DNA from: Acaryochloris sp. IP29b_bin.148
GTDB taxonomy: Bacteria > Cyanobacteriota > Cyanobacteriia > Thermosynechococcales > Thermosynechococcaceae
Reading direction: 5' to 3'
Length of the DNA: 36,132 nucleotides
Assembly (NCBI RefSeq): GCF_028285565.1
Contig: NZ_JANQOY010000111.1
Location: 1 to 36,132, forward strand
Part shown: piece by piece, positions 8,479-15,992 of the stretch
How positions within the stretch are numbered: the stretch's first letter is position 1
How the letters are laid out: every line of letters begins with the position of its first letter
The notes under the pieces: generated by a model
Told to the model about the DNA's origin: nothing
Database searches by the model: none
What the model saw: only the letters and a program-made list of their open reading frames with translations
Made by a program: the position numbers and the translations under genes

Positions 8479-9399
8479 ATGAAAATTTCTGTTATCGGTA
8501 TTGGCAAAGTGGGTTCAACCATCAGCTTTGTCCTGGCAAAAGAGGGGTTAGCCTCTGAGTTAGTGCTCTATAACCGCACCCGAGAGATTGCCCATGCCGA
8601 AGCCATTGATATTCAGCAAGCCGTCGCACTGACGCCCTATCGGCTAATGGTTCGGGATGGCGATCTTGAGGACACCGCTGGGTCCGACATTATCGTCATT
8701 GCTGCCAGTGCTCCCATGCCCAAGCAGATGCAGGCCCGCAGTGCCCTGCTGGCGAAGAACATTCAGATCATGAACACCTTAATCCCGCCTCTTCTCCAAC
8801 ACAGTCCGAATGCCATCTTTATCAATATCAGCAACCCTGTTGACGCCCTCACCTATGAAATTCTGCAAATTATCCGGCAGCACAACCCTCTCAATCCTTG
8901 GCAACGTGTGATCGGCACTGGCACGTTGATAGACTCCGCCCGATTTCGGGATCTGTTATCCGCCCAGTTGGGCATCCATTCCTCTGATATCAACGCCTAT
9001 ATTCTGGGAGAGCATGGAGACAGCCAGTTTGCCGCCCTCAGTTCCGCCATGATTGGGGGAGAATTGATCGATGCTAATCCCTTAAGACAGCAGATGGTCG
9101 AAGATGCCAAGCGATCAGCGTGGACCATCTTCCAAGCCAAAGGCTATACCAACTACACCGTAGCTTTGGCCGTAGAGATGATCGTGTCCAGCATCGTCGA
9201 GGATTTGCGACATACCCTACCCGTAAGTGTTTTGATTGATGGGTATTGTGATGTATCGGATTGTTGTCTTAGTGTTCCTTGTATCGTGGGCCGAGACGGG
9301 GTGCATCGTCGGATAAAAACCCAACTCAATGCCGAAGAAATCCTGGCCTTTCAAAAGTGCGCTCATCAGGTTAAACAACAAATCCAAGCGTGTTATTAA
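8479..9399 (+). CDS. lactate/malate dehydrogenase-family oxidoreductase, probably NADP(H)-type
   Basis: The 306-residue protein has a full LDH/MDH fold: nucleotide-binding GIGKVG (7-12), the NISNPVD strand (N118), catalytic-pair Asp152 and substrate Arg155 in IDSARFR, and catalytic His179 in GEHGDS. Two features are unusual. After the second strand, the Asp that normally selects NAD is replaced in YNRTREIA (31-38), an Asn-Arg-Thr sequence resembling NADP-binding enzymes such as AroE. The substrate loop APMPKQMQAR (78-87) seems one residue longer than in LDH or MDH and lacks both the Gln of LDHs and the Arg of MDHs. It is therefore a 2-hydroxyacid dehydrogenase of unknown substrate. It follows the DUF4132 gene by 183 bases; the ribosome site is weak. 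Confidence 0.88.
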   Translation: MKISVIGIGKVGSTISFVLAKEGLASELVLYNRTREIAHAEAIDIQQAVALTPYRLMVRDGDLEDTAGSDIIVIAASAPMPKQMQARSALLAKNIQIMNTLIPPLLQHSPNAIFINISNPVDALTYEILQIIRQHNPLNPWQRVIGTGTLIDSARFRDLLSAQLGIHSSDINAYILGEHGDSQFAALSSAMIGGELIDANPLRQQMVEDAKRSAWTIFQAKGYTNYTVALAVEMIVSSIVEDLRHTLPVSVLIDGYCDVSDCCLSVPCIVGRDGVHRRIKTQLNAEEILAFQKCAHQVKQQIQACY

Positions 9400-9525
9400 C
9401 CTTCAGTAGAAGATTGAACATATCGACTCATTTATGGGTAAATCAGTTTCTCTATAACAACGGCCAGTCAACTTTCCAGCAGACAAAGAATGACGGAGGT
9501 AAAGTATACAGTGGCTATCCAGCTT

Positions 9526-10002
9526 TTACTTTGATTGCAACGCCCGGTCTAAAGTAGCCCTTGCTGATTTAGCTTGCATCCGGGTTTCCCGATATTGAAT
9601 ATTGGCTTGAGCAAATTTTTTCAGCACCTTAAACCCTTCTTTCAACTGCAAAACATCTTCTTCTGAAATGGGTTTATCCGAGAATAGTAAATCGACAATT
9701 GCCCGAGTTTCCAAAGCCTGGCGTTGCAGCTCCTGCATCTTCAATTTGAGAGAGGCGAGGAGATTTAAAATTTGCACCGCTTGGGCAACTTCATCTTTTT
9801 GGGGAGACGGCTGAGCCGAGACCGTCGTCTGGACTTCAATAAAGTCATTGGGGCTAAAGCCTTGATTGAGAGAGGTTTTAAGTTCTCCACTATCCATCAA
9901 GTCCATCAGTTGATTCATGGCTTTTTCACGAGCCTTTTTGGAATCTTTACCTGGAATCTTGATCACTGCTTCAGGGTCTTCTTTTAGGGTGTACTGCACC
10001 AT
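9526..10002 (-). CDS. conserved hypothetical coiled-coil protein
   Basis: Not recognised. The 158-residue soluble protein is strongly charged. Its N-terminal half (MVQYTLKEDPEAVIKIPGKD) looks like a short strand region followed by helix. Residues about 70-155 are almost entirely helix with heptad-like leucines (VQILNLLASLKLKMQELQRQ), suggesting a coiled coil and oligomerisation. There is no cysteine, signal peptide or membrane helix. It diverges from the DUF4112 gene across 157 bases with an AT-rich stretch (10020-10060) that could hold its promoter. Amino-acid composition looks like that of its neighbours. Confidence 0.75.
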   Translation of the reverse strand: MVQYTLKEDPEAVIKIPGKDSKKAREKAMNQLMDLMDSGELKTSLNQGFSPNDFIEVQTTVSAQPSPQKDEVAQAVQILNLLASLKLKMQELQRQALETRAIVDLLFSDKPISEEDVLQLKEGFKVLKKFAQANIQYRETRMQAKSARATLDRALQSK

Positions 10003-10159
10003 ACCGATTCAATTCCATTTATGGTATATATGTACTATTTTACTAGAAAAAGTATAAATTAGGGAAACACATGCGGTCTCCAGGCAGGAATATGGCAATG
10101 AACCGTGCAGTCTCGATCACAACAAATGCATTGATGAAGCAGCTAAGCAAGCGAGCAAC

Positions 10160-10657
10160 ATGTCCGACTCTAAATCCCTAAATTCCGCATCACAGCCAAT
10201 GGCAGATAAAGTCCAGCGGCTTCATCGTCTAGCCTTTGTGCTAGATAACTCCATCTCTATTCCGGGTACCAAACTCCGTTTTGGACTAGACCCGATCTTG
10301 GGCTTGCTGGGCATTGCCGGGGGGAGTGGTGATGTCGTTGGCGGTGCGGTTGGGGCCTATATTGTCTACCAAGCCGCTCAGATGGGCATCCCCAAGGAGG
10401 TGGTTGGGCAAATGGTGGTGAATATTCTGCTGGATTCTTTAGTGGGGATTGTGCCAGGGATAGGTGACTTCCTAGACTTTACCTGGAAAGCCAACACCCG
10501 CAATATGGCTTTAGTGGATCAACACCTCACTGTGTCATCTACCCCTAAGAAAGGACACCCTCTCTTTGTATTGGGAATTACCCTACTGACTATTCTCATT
10601 GTTTTAGGATGTGCGTTTTTGACATTGCTGTTGATCAAAACTATTTTTCAGCTTTAG
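10160..10657 (+). CDS. DUF4112-family membrane protein
   Basis: The 165-residue protein shows the features of DUF4112: RLAFVLDNSISIPGTKLRFG (about 26-45), LDPILGLLGIAGGSGD, and VGIVPGIGDFLDFTWKANTR (about 93-112), in which the GxGDxxDFxWKxNxRN run is diagnostic. A C-terminal hydrophobic helix (about 135-160) is a membrane anchor, and the glycine-rich middle is also membrane-compatible. The family is widespread in bacteria and has no known function. It stands alone on the + strand between a divergent hypothetical gene and a uridine-phosphorylase-like gene 256 bases further on. That gap contains a long-range inverted repeat (TGCGATGG near 10712, CCATCGCA near 10760) and nothing else recognisable. 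Confidence 0.9.
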   Translation: MSDSKSLNSASQPMADKVQRLHRLAFVLDNSISIPGTKLRFGLDPILGLLGIAGGSGDVVGGAVGAYIVYQAAQMGIPKEVVGQMVVNILLDSLVGIVPGIGDFLDFTWKANTRNMALVDQHLTVSSTPKKGHPLFVLGITLLTILIVLGCAFLTLLLIKTIFQL

Positions 10658-10913
10658 GCGTAAGTCTTTCTGTGCAATGTCTAAGACTTGGTATCGTCAG
10701 GGATCGGAGTCTGCGATGGCCGTTGCTTGCTGTCCCCAAGACATAGGCCGGTCGGAGACCATCGCATCACACTCTGAATAAAACCCCTACCCCAGAAAGA
10801 TCCTTCTTTCTGCGATGTTCTTCAACTTATGACTGTGGCTATCCTGTTGATTTCCCCAGTACATTTGGTTCAAATGGAGATTAGTAAAACTTGGGAGTTA
10901 AGACATTCATACT

Positions 10914-11687
10914 ATGGCTAATCACACTCCGTACCATATCGGTTTTAGCCAAGATGATCTGGGTGCTAATCCCCCAACTATCGCTTTGTTGTCGGGTGAC
11001 CCTCAACGGGCCTTTCAAATTGCCGAACAATATTTAGGAGATGTACAACCTCTGTCAGAAAATCGGGGCTTACATAGCTATCAAGGTGTCTTACCCAACG
11101 GACGTCCCATCTTATCTGCTACTAGCGGCATGGGTGCCCCTTCCCTCAGTATTGTTGTTAACGAACTAGTCCAAGTTGGGATTAAGAAAATTATTCGTAT
11201 CGGCACCTGCGGTTCCATCCAAGACCCTGTCAAAGTTGGCAGTATCGTGATTTCTCAGGCCGCACTCTGTCGCCAAGGAGCTGCCAACGATATTGCACCT
11301 GTCGAATATCCGGCTTCTGCTGATCCATTTTTGACCGTCGCCTTAGTTCAAGCCGCCCACGAACTAGGACTCACCCATCATCTGGGGATTACGGCATCGG
11401 TAGATACGTTCTATGAAGGCCAAGAACGAACCGATTCTGCCAATCCAACCCTGCTGCGCTCCCTGCAAAACATCACAGAGGAATATCGAGCATTAAACAT
11501 CCTCAACTACGAAATGGAAGCAGGCACCTTATTCAAAATGGCGGGCGTCTATCATTTTGCTGCGGCTTGTGTATGTGGTGTCTTAGTTCAGAGAACACGG
11601 CATGAACAGATAGACCTGGACCATAAAGATTTGGCAATTGATAGCGCAATTAAAGTTGCGATTCTAGCTGTCCAGAACTGTGAATAA
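10914..11687 (+). CDS. uridine phosphorylase-like nucleoside phosphorylase
   Basis: The 257-residue protein belongs to the PNP/UDP phosphorylase family, which splits nucleosides with phosphate into base and ribose-1-phosphate. Visible motifs are the phosphate-binding LLSGDPQRA (about 24-32), ATSGMGAPSLSIVVNEL (about 64-80), IRIGTCGSIQ (about 90-99) and the ribose-binding NYEMEAGTLF (about 196-205). The GDPxR and EMEAxTLF pattern resembles uridine phosphorylase (Udp) more than adenosine-type phosphorylases, so pyrimidine salvage is the likely role; specificity is inferred. The gene seems monocistronic, converging on the methyltransferase gene with 88 bases between. No strong ribosome site is visible. 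Confidence 0.9.
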   Translation: MANHTPYHIGFSQDDLGANPPTIALLSGDPQRAFQIAEQYLGDVQPLSENRGLHSYQGVLPNGRPILSATSGMGAPSLSIVVNELVQVGIKKIIRIGTCGSIQDPVKVGSIVISQAALCRQGAANDIAPVEYPASADPFLTVALVQAAHELGLTHHLGITASVDTFYEGQERTDSANPTLLRSLQNITEEYRALNILNYEMEAGTLFKMAGVYHFAAACVCGVLVQRTRHEQIDLDHKDLAIDSAIKVAILAVQNCE

Positions 11688-11775
11688 GATCGGGAATGTA
11701 AAACTAACGCCCCTACCCCAACCTTCAACTTCTCTCGAACATTCCAGCAATCATCTGCCAATCAACGCATTATGT

Positions 11776-12510
11776 CTAACTCATCTGAGCCGTACCAATG
11801 TACATAACTCCGGTGTTGTCATCAAATTGAACCCGAAACTCCCCCGTCCTTAGAAAGTGAACTAAGTTGGATATTTGGGCGAGGGGCGTTCGGCCAAATA
11901 GATCAAATCCCTGGAGGGTGACTTGCGAAAATCCAACCTGCTCCAACTGTTGCTGTAGTTCTTCTGGGGGGACAAACTGATGCCAGTTATGAATCCCCCG
12001 AGGAATTTGCCGCAGCACATCTTCTAGCAGCCAGATCATTAGCCAGCGAGACTGCCAAGTACGGTTGATGGTATCAAAGCAGAATAGCCCGCCTGGACCT
12101 ATGACTCTGCTAATCTCTGCCACGGTAGCGGCAACACTCTGGACATGTTCCAACACATCCACACAAACGACAACATCAAAGCGATCATTTCCGAAGGTTA
12201 GGGTTTCTCCCATGCCAACATGGTAGTCAATGGTCAACCCCATGTTCTCTGCATGACTTTGCGCCGCTTCAATGCAGGCGGCAGACGGATCTATTCCAGT
12301 CACCGTTGCTCCCCGCTGAGCCAAAAATTCACAGGTATATCCACCCCCACAGCCCACATCTAAGACTTTAAGTCCCTGCCAATCCTGGATAAAGAGATCG
12401 AAATACTGAAACCGCAGGGGATTCAGCTTACTCAGGGGGAAAATGGTTGCGGTCTTGTCCCACCACTCGTCAGCCTGTTGGTCGTAAAAGGCGAGGTTGT
12501 TGCGCTCCAT
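11776..12510 (-). CDS. UbiG-like class I SAM-dependent methyltransferase
   Basis: The 244-residue protein begins with the UbiG-type segment FYDQQADEWWDKTATIFPLS followed by LNPLRFQYF, then the SAM-binding VLDVGCGGG (about 49-57), acidic GIDPS (about 72-76) and FDVVVCVDVLEHV (about 112-124). In ubiquinone producers UbiG carries out O-methylation steps. Cyanobacteria make plastoquinone instead, so the substrate here must differ and is unknown. The start at 12510 is supported by a purine-rich GAGAG just upstream. The DUF547 gene lies 56 bases upstream on the same strand, so the two may form an operon with DUF547 first. Confidence 0.9.
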   Translation of the reverse strand: MERNNLAFYDQQADEWWDKTATIFPLSKLNPLRFQYFDLFIQDWQGLKVLDVGCGGGYTCEFLAQRGATVTGIDPSAACIEAAQSHAENMGLTIDYHVGMGETLTFGNDRFDVVVCVDVLEHVQSVAATVAEISRVIGPGGLFCFDTINRTWQSRWLMIWLLEDVLRQIPRGIHNWHQFVPPEELQQQLEQVGFSQVTLQGFDLFGRTPLAQISNLVHFLRTGEFRVQFDDNTGVMYIGTAQMS

Positions 12511-12566
12511 ACTCTCTGTCGCTCAGGTTCTTAATCGTATGCGATCTTGAACCCAGCCGGGCACCG

Positions 12567-13268
12567 TTATGAAGACGGGTATTGATTGAGCGCCCAACTA
12601 TAGGGTAGATAAACCAGGGTCACAGCGGGGGGAAGCGGGTCCTTGAAATAGCGGCCAATATAGGTTGGAATGGCGTCCGCCACGGTGAGGAAATCAGTTT
12701 TATACCATTTGAAAATCTTGCTGCAGTAAAGGGTTTGACTGGCAGCGTCGTAACGAACCTTGTCTGGGTTGTTGATAAACCGTTGACAGTCGTCTTCTAG
12801 TTGAGCGGTCAGCCTGTCTGGCATATAGGCTTCTGCTCGTAATAGCGGACAGCCAACTGAAGCACAAACTAAGGCAAAGTGCATGCGTGGCTCGGGATAT
12901 TTCTGGCGGAGAATCTTGTGCTCAATAGTATTGAGGCTAAGGGATTGGCCATTTAGGGTATAGAGTGTTCGGGTGAAGAACCTTAGAAAAGTGAGCCAGT
13001 TGGGAATACCGAAAACCTGAGGTCGAATGGAGTCGATGGGGTACTGGTAGAGCACCTGTCGGATGGTTAGAGCGTTGTATAGATTTAGGAGAAAGGTGGT
13101 TGCCTGTTGTTTGTCTAGTCCCTGCAGATCTACGTTCCTCACATTCGTTAGCCACTGTTCAAGTGCTGGGAGGGAGTCCTGTTTCCAGAGACCATAGGCG
13201 ACCTGGCCTTGGTCATTGACATACTTCCGCAGCAGGTTGTCCCAGGTGGCCAAATTGAGTTGGGTCAT
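12567..13268 (-). CDS. DUF547 domain protein
   Basis: The 233-residue protein carries the DUF547 hallmarks: FLLNLYNALTIRQVL (about 59-73), the internal LSLNTIEHKILR (about 110-121) and HFALVCASVGCPLLRAEAY (about 130-148). The His, Cys, Gly-Cys-Pro and Arg of the last run are the most conserved residues of the family. DUF547 has been compared with the papain-like/transglutaminase fold, but no activity is established to my knowledge. Many relatives are secreted; this one has no signal peptide and is probably cytoplasmic. It precedes the UbiG-like gene on the same strand. Confidence 0.88.
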   Translation of the reverse strand: MTQLNLATWDNLLRKYVNDQGQVAYGLWKQDSLPALEQWLTNVRNVDLQGLDKQQATTFLLNLYNALTIRQVLYQYPIDSIRPQVFGIPNWLTFLRFFTRTLYTLNGQSLSLNTIEHKILRQKYPEPRMHFALVCASVGCPLLRAEAYMPDRLTAQLEDDCQRFINNPDKVRYDAASQTLYCSKIFKWYKTDFLTVADAIPTYIGRYFKDPLPPAVTLVYLPYSWALNQYPSS

Positions 13269-13403
13269 GGGCTAAGGGTATCTTCGTTTAGTGGGGTTAG
13301 CAGCAGTGAAAAATTCAGCGGGCTGTTGTGAGGACATTGTCGGTGCGCTCAAATGATTGTGGGTGTGGAGGATGCGATCGCACCCACACTACCAGCACAG
13401 GAA

Positions 13404-13433
13404 CAAAAAGGCCCCAGCTCAAAACCGGGGCCT
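13404..13433 (-). terminator. rho-independent terminator of the HLIP gene
   Basis: Read on the minus strand, AGGCCCC (13427-13433) pairs with GGGGCCT (13410-13416) around a 10-base loop, and is followed by a run of five T. The seven-pair GC-rich stem plus T tract is a textbook intrinsic terminator, about 55 bases after the stop codon of the HLIP gene. It also insulates the DUF547 gene from HLIP transcription. Confidence 0.88.
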
Positions 13434-13489
13434 AATTACAAGGAAGAAGGAATAAAAGACTATTAGCGGCAGTCCAACGCCAATAAAAA

Positions 13490-13645
13490 TTAATTAACGA
13501 AGAACCAAGCAGAAAGCTGGCCTAGGATTCCTTTTCCGGTTAGCACTTCAGTGACTAAAGCGACGAAAAATCCATACATCGCTAGGCGACCGCTGAAAGT
13601 CTCTGCATAGCTGTTGAAACCCCAGACTGGATTCTTATTACTCAT
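13490..13645 (-). CDS. high-light-inducible protein (HLIP / small CAB-like protein)
   Basis: This is a 51-residue, one-helix thylakoid protein of the LHC superfamily. Such proteins bind chlorophyll and carotenoid as dimers and protect photosystem assembly intermediates. The frame stays open 219 bases upstream, but ATG 13645 has CGGAG 9 bases before it and yields the standard short N-terminus MSNKNPVWGFNSYAE. The helix AETFSGRLAMYGFFVALVTE carries the LHC motif, with one change: the usual ExxNxR is ExxSxR here, so the Asn that ligates chlorophyll is replaced by Ser (residue 18). It has its own promoter with an HLR1 element and its own terminator, as expected for a separately controlled stress gene. 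Confidence 0.95.
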   Translation of the reverse strand: MSNKNPVWGFNSYAETFSGRLAMYGFFVALVTEVLTGKGILGQLSAWFFVN

Positions 13646-13679
13646 GTGTTTGACTCCGTAAAAAATGCTTGTATAAAAT

Positions 13680-13707
13680 AATGTAACATAATGTAAAGTT
13701 TTGTCAA
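13680..13707 (-). promoter_or_regulatory. HLIP promoter with HLR1 (RpaB-binding) element
   Basis: On the minus strand, TTTACATT-AT-GTTACATT (13680-13697) matches the cyanobacterial HLR1 consensus exactly: two (G/T)TTACA(T/A)(T/A) repeats with a 2-base spacer. HLR1 is the known site of the response regulator RpaB at high-light-responsive genes, including hli genes. A TTGACA -35 lies at 13702-13707; a plausible -10, CATTAT, is at 13678-13683 (18-bp spacer). In this layout HLR1 sits between and over the core elements, a position that favours repression in low light. Confidence 0.85.
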
Positions 13708-13910
13708 CCCTTCTCGAACTTTTTTTTGGCTCAACCCTTCCTAAAGGCTTTGATCGCACTGGATCAAGCCTTAAAACCCTTGAGCATGGGGGGTGCTCAC
13801 ACTCCACAAAATTTTCTAAATGGCTTTTATGTGACTGAAACCAACCAGCGCTTTTGAGCAACACGGGGGACCCATGTCTTACATCCAGCGTTAATTCAAG
13901 CCCCCATCGT

Positions 13911-14321
13911 CTAGCTATCGATTATGAGCTTTATGCCATGAACGGGACAAACCGGAATTTCTGCATCTCGATTTTGGCGATACCAATCCTGATTACATTT
14001 TTCGACTGGGCAGACATACCGTGGACTTTCGACAGAACGTTCAATCCCTGGAAGTGGGTAATAAATTCTGAGCGCTTTAAGAATGTCTTCAGCCGGATAG
14101 CTTTCTTCTAGATATAACCGTATCCAGTCTTGGGTCGATTCATGTTCAGATAATAGTTGGGAGAGTTCCCTATCACTCCCTTGCTTAAGGGCAGACTCGG
14201 ATAGTAATCCTTCTAGCTTCCTCTCCAACCGCTGAGCACTGGGAGCATTCACAAGATCTGCAAGATAAGGCTGAATGGCTCGGGCTGCTCGATAAATCTC
14301 ATCTGCTGAATAGTTCATCAT
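13911..14321 (-). CDS. hypothetical protein with C-terminal zinc-ribbon-like end
   Basis: Not assigned to a named family. The 136-residue protein has a helical N-terminal domain (about 1-95, starting MMNYSADEIYRAARAIQPYL). It ends in a short Cys/His segment, YVCPVEKCNQDWYRQNR then PVCPVHGIKLI. The spacing C-x4-C-x(15-16)-C-x2-H would suit a single zinc knuckle. I have an impression of similar CPxHG tails on small cyanobacterial proteins encoded near signalling or conflict ATPases, but none is present nearby, so no role is claimed. It may instead start at the second Met, one codon later. The gene is isolated between the HLIP and the sulfide oxidase genes. Confidence 0.75.
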   Translation of the reverse strand: MMNYSADEIYRAARAIQPYLADLVNAPSAQRLERKLEGLLSESALKQGSDRELSQLLSEHESTQDWIRLYLEESYPAEDILKALRIYYPLPGIERSVESPRYVCPVEKCNQDWYRQNRDAEIPVCPVHGIKLIIDS

Positions 14322-14621
14322 TCGCTATGCTCGACGATGGTTGAAGGGGGCAGATAGCCGCAAACCGACCACTCTGACTGCGTTACATCGGACTGTAATT
14401 TTTTGGCAAGAAAATGACCTAGGTATTGCCCACCCCAATCAAGGCTTCTGATGTTCAATGGAGAACAAATAGTCAGGCTGCTGTCCTCGAATATATCAGA
14501 AACATAGACTCAACCAGGCTTCGACCTCAGCAGAAATATGGAAAACAATAAGTAGCTCTAACGCCTCAGCAGACTTTATCCCAGATAATGACTGCAATGT
14601 CGATTTCAGAGACACAATACA
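14322..14621. other. divergent intergenic region before the sulfide:quinone oxidoreductase gene
   Basis: This 300-bp gap separates two diverging genes and should contain both promoters. No convincing -35/-10 pair, known operator, RNA gene or coding frame was found. No ArsR/SqrR-type sulfide regulator gene lies next to it. Confidence 0.5.
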
Positions 14622-15908
14622 ATGACGGCGATCCAAACCGCTGTAGAAACGACCGGTCAACAGTCCATTTCCCATCAAATTGTGATTGTTGGGGGTGGGG
14701 CTGCAGGGATCACGGTGGCTGCTCAGTTACTGCAACAAATGCGGCCCCTCGATATCCTCATTATTGACCCTTCGGAAAAACACTATTACCAACCGGGGTG
14801 GACCCTGGTGGGGGGTGGCTGTATTCCCTTTGAAGCCACCGTTCAATCCCAGCACGAACTGATTCCACCAGAAGCAACCTGGCTGCAAGAGGCCGTCGCC
14901 CAGTTCGAACCCGAGCAGAATCGCCTTCACACTCAACAAGGCACTCAGATCACCTACGACTACCTGGTGATTTGCCCCGGAATCCAGATCAATTGGAATC
15001 TGGTCAAAGGGTTACCAGAAGCACTCGGCAAAGACGGAGTCTGTAGCAACTATGCCATTGGAGGGGCAACCTATACCTGGGAAACCATCCAACAGTTCCA
15101 AGGGGGCAACGCCATTTTTACCTATCCTGCAACCCCCATTAAATGTGCAGGAGCGCCTCAAAAAATCATGTATTTAGCGGAAGAAGCCTTTGGCCGCAAA
15201 GGAATCCGGCAAAAAAGTCAGATCAGCTATTGCACCGCAACCGGAAAGATTTTTGGGGTCGATGCCTTTGTACCCGCGTTGATGAAGGTGGTGGAACGCA
15301 AAGGCATTGATCTAAAAACCAAGCATAATCTCAAGGAAATTCGTGCAGACGAAAAAGTTGCCATTTTTGAAGTGAGTCAAGGCACGGAGACAGAAACGAT
15401 CGCCTTGCCCTATGACATGATTCATGTGGCACCCCCCATGAGTGCCCCAGATGTGATTAAAAACAGTCCGCTATCGGTGGAGGGGCCAGGGGGCTGGGTT
15501 GATGTGGATAAGTACACCACCCAACATCATCAGTATCCCAATATTTTTAGTTTGGGAGATGCCTCCTCATTACCTACCTCTAAAACTGCAGCTGCCGTTC
15601 GTAGAGAAGCCCCGGTATTGGTACAGAATTTGCTGGCCCATATGAATCAAGCCCCACTAACGGGTCAATACAATGGCTATAGCTGTTGCCCATTAATCAC
15701 CGGATATGACAAAACGATCTTGGCTGAGTTTGATTATGAGGCTCAACCTTATCCCAGTTTCCCGGTGGATTCGACCAAAGAGCGCACGAGTATGTGGTTA
15801 TTGAAACGATATGTTTTGCCTTGGGTCTACTGGAATCGGATGCTCAAGGGACAAGAACATGAAGGTGATATCATCCGTCGTGTCCTCCCCAGCCAGATGT
15901 TTGATTAA
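14622..15908 (+). CDS. sqr: sulfide:quinone oxidoreductase, type II-like flavoprotein
   Basis: The 428-residue FAD enzyme is expected to oxidise sulfide (to persulfide or polysulfide) and reduce a membrane quinone, plastoquinone here. Residues 20-30 form the FAD-binding IVIVGGGAAG strand. HYYQPGWTLVGGG (54-66) is the signature of the SQR branch, as opposed to NDH-2. A second FAD motif is NIFSLGDASSLPTSKTAAAV (307-326). Cys175 (PIKCAGAPQK) and Cys355/356 (GYSCCPLITGY) match the two redox cysteines of the mitochondrial-type (type II) enzymes. The C-terminal helices suit peripheral membrane binding. It is monocistronic, with no persulfide dioxygenase or rhodanese gene beside it. Confidence 0.92.
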   Translation: MTAIQTAVETTGQQSISHQIVIVGGGAAGITVAAQLLQQMRPLDILIIDPSEKHYYQPGWTLVGGGCIPFEATVQSQHELIPPEATWLQEAVAQFEPEQNRLHTQQGTQITYDYLVICPGIQINWNLVKGLPEALGKDGVCSNYAIGGATYTWETIQQFQGGNAIFTYPATPIKCAGAPQKIMYLAEEAFGRKGIRQKSQISYCTATGKIFGVDAFVPALMKVVERKGIDLKTKHNLKEIRADEKVAIFEVSQGTETETIALPYDMIHVAPPMSAPDVIKNSPLSVEGPGGWVDVDKYTTQHHQYPNIFSLGDASSLPTSKTAAAVRREAPVLVQNLLAHMNQAPLTGQYNGYSCCPLITGYDKTILAEFDYEAQPYPSFPVDSTKERTSMWLLKRYVLPWVYWNRMLKGQEHEGDIIRRVLPSQMFD

Positions 15909-15992
15909 AATAAGGGGAGTCCACCCAATGCAAGGATAGGTCTGTTCCATACTCCAACATCAGCAATGTTGATGTTCACCGAGTCATCCAGA

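Noticed and set aside
10703..10775. TGCGATGG ... CCATCGCA inverted repeat after the DUF4112 gene as a terminator
   Set aside because: The arms are only 8 bp, the loop is about 40 bases and no T tract follows; it is not a credible intrinsic terminator.
13646..13864. N-terminal extension of the HLIP frame by 73 codons
   Set aside because: The extension covers the -35, the HLR1 box and the promoter; the standard short HLIP starts at ATG 13645 with a ribosome site.
15956..15976. AACATCA ... TGATGTT hairpin between the convergent sqr and transporter/HEAT genes
   Set aside because: Seven AT-rich pairs without a T tract; position is suitable for a bidirectional terminator but the evidence is too weak.
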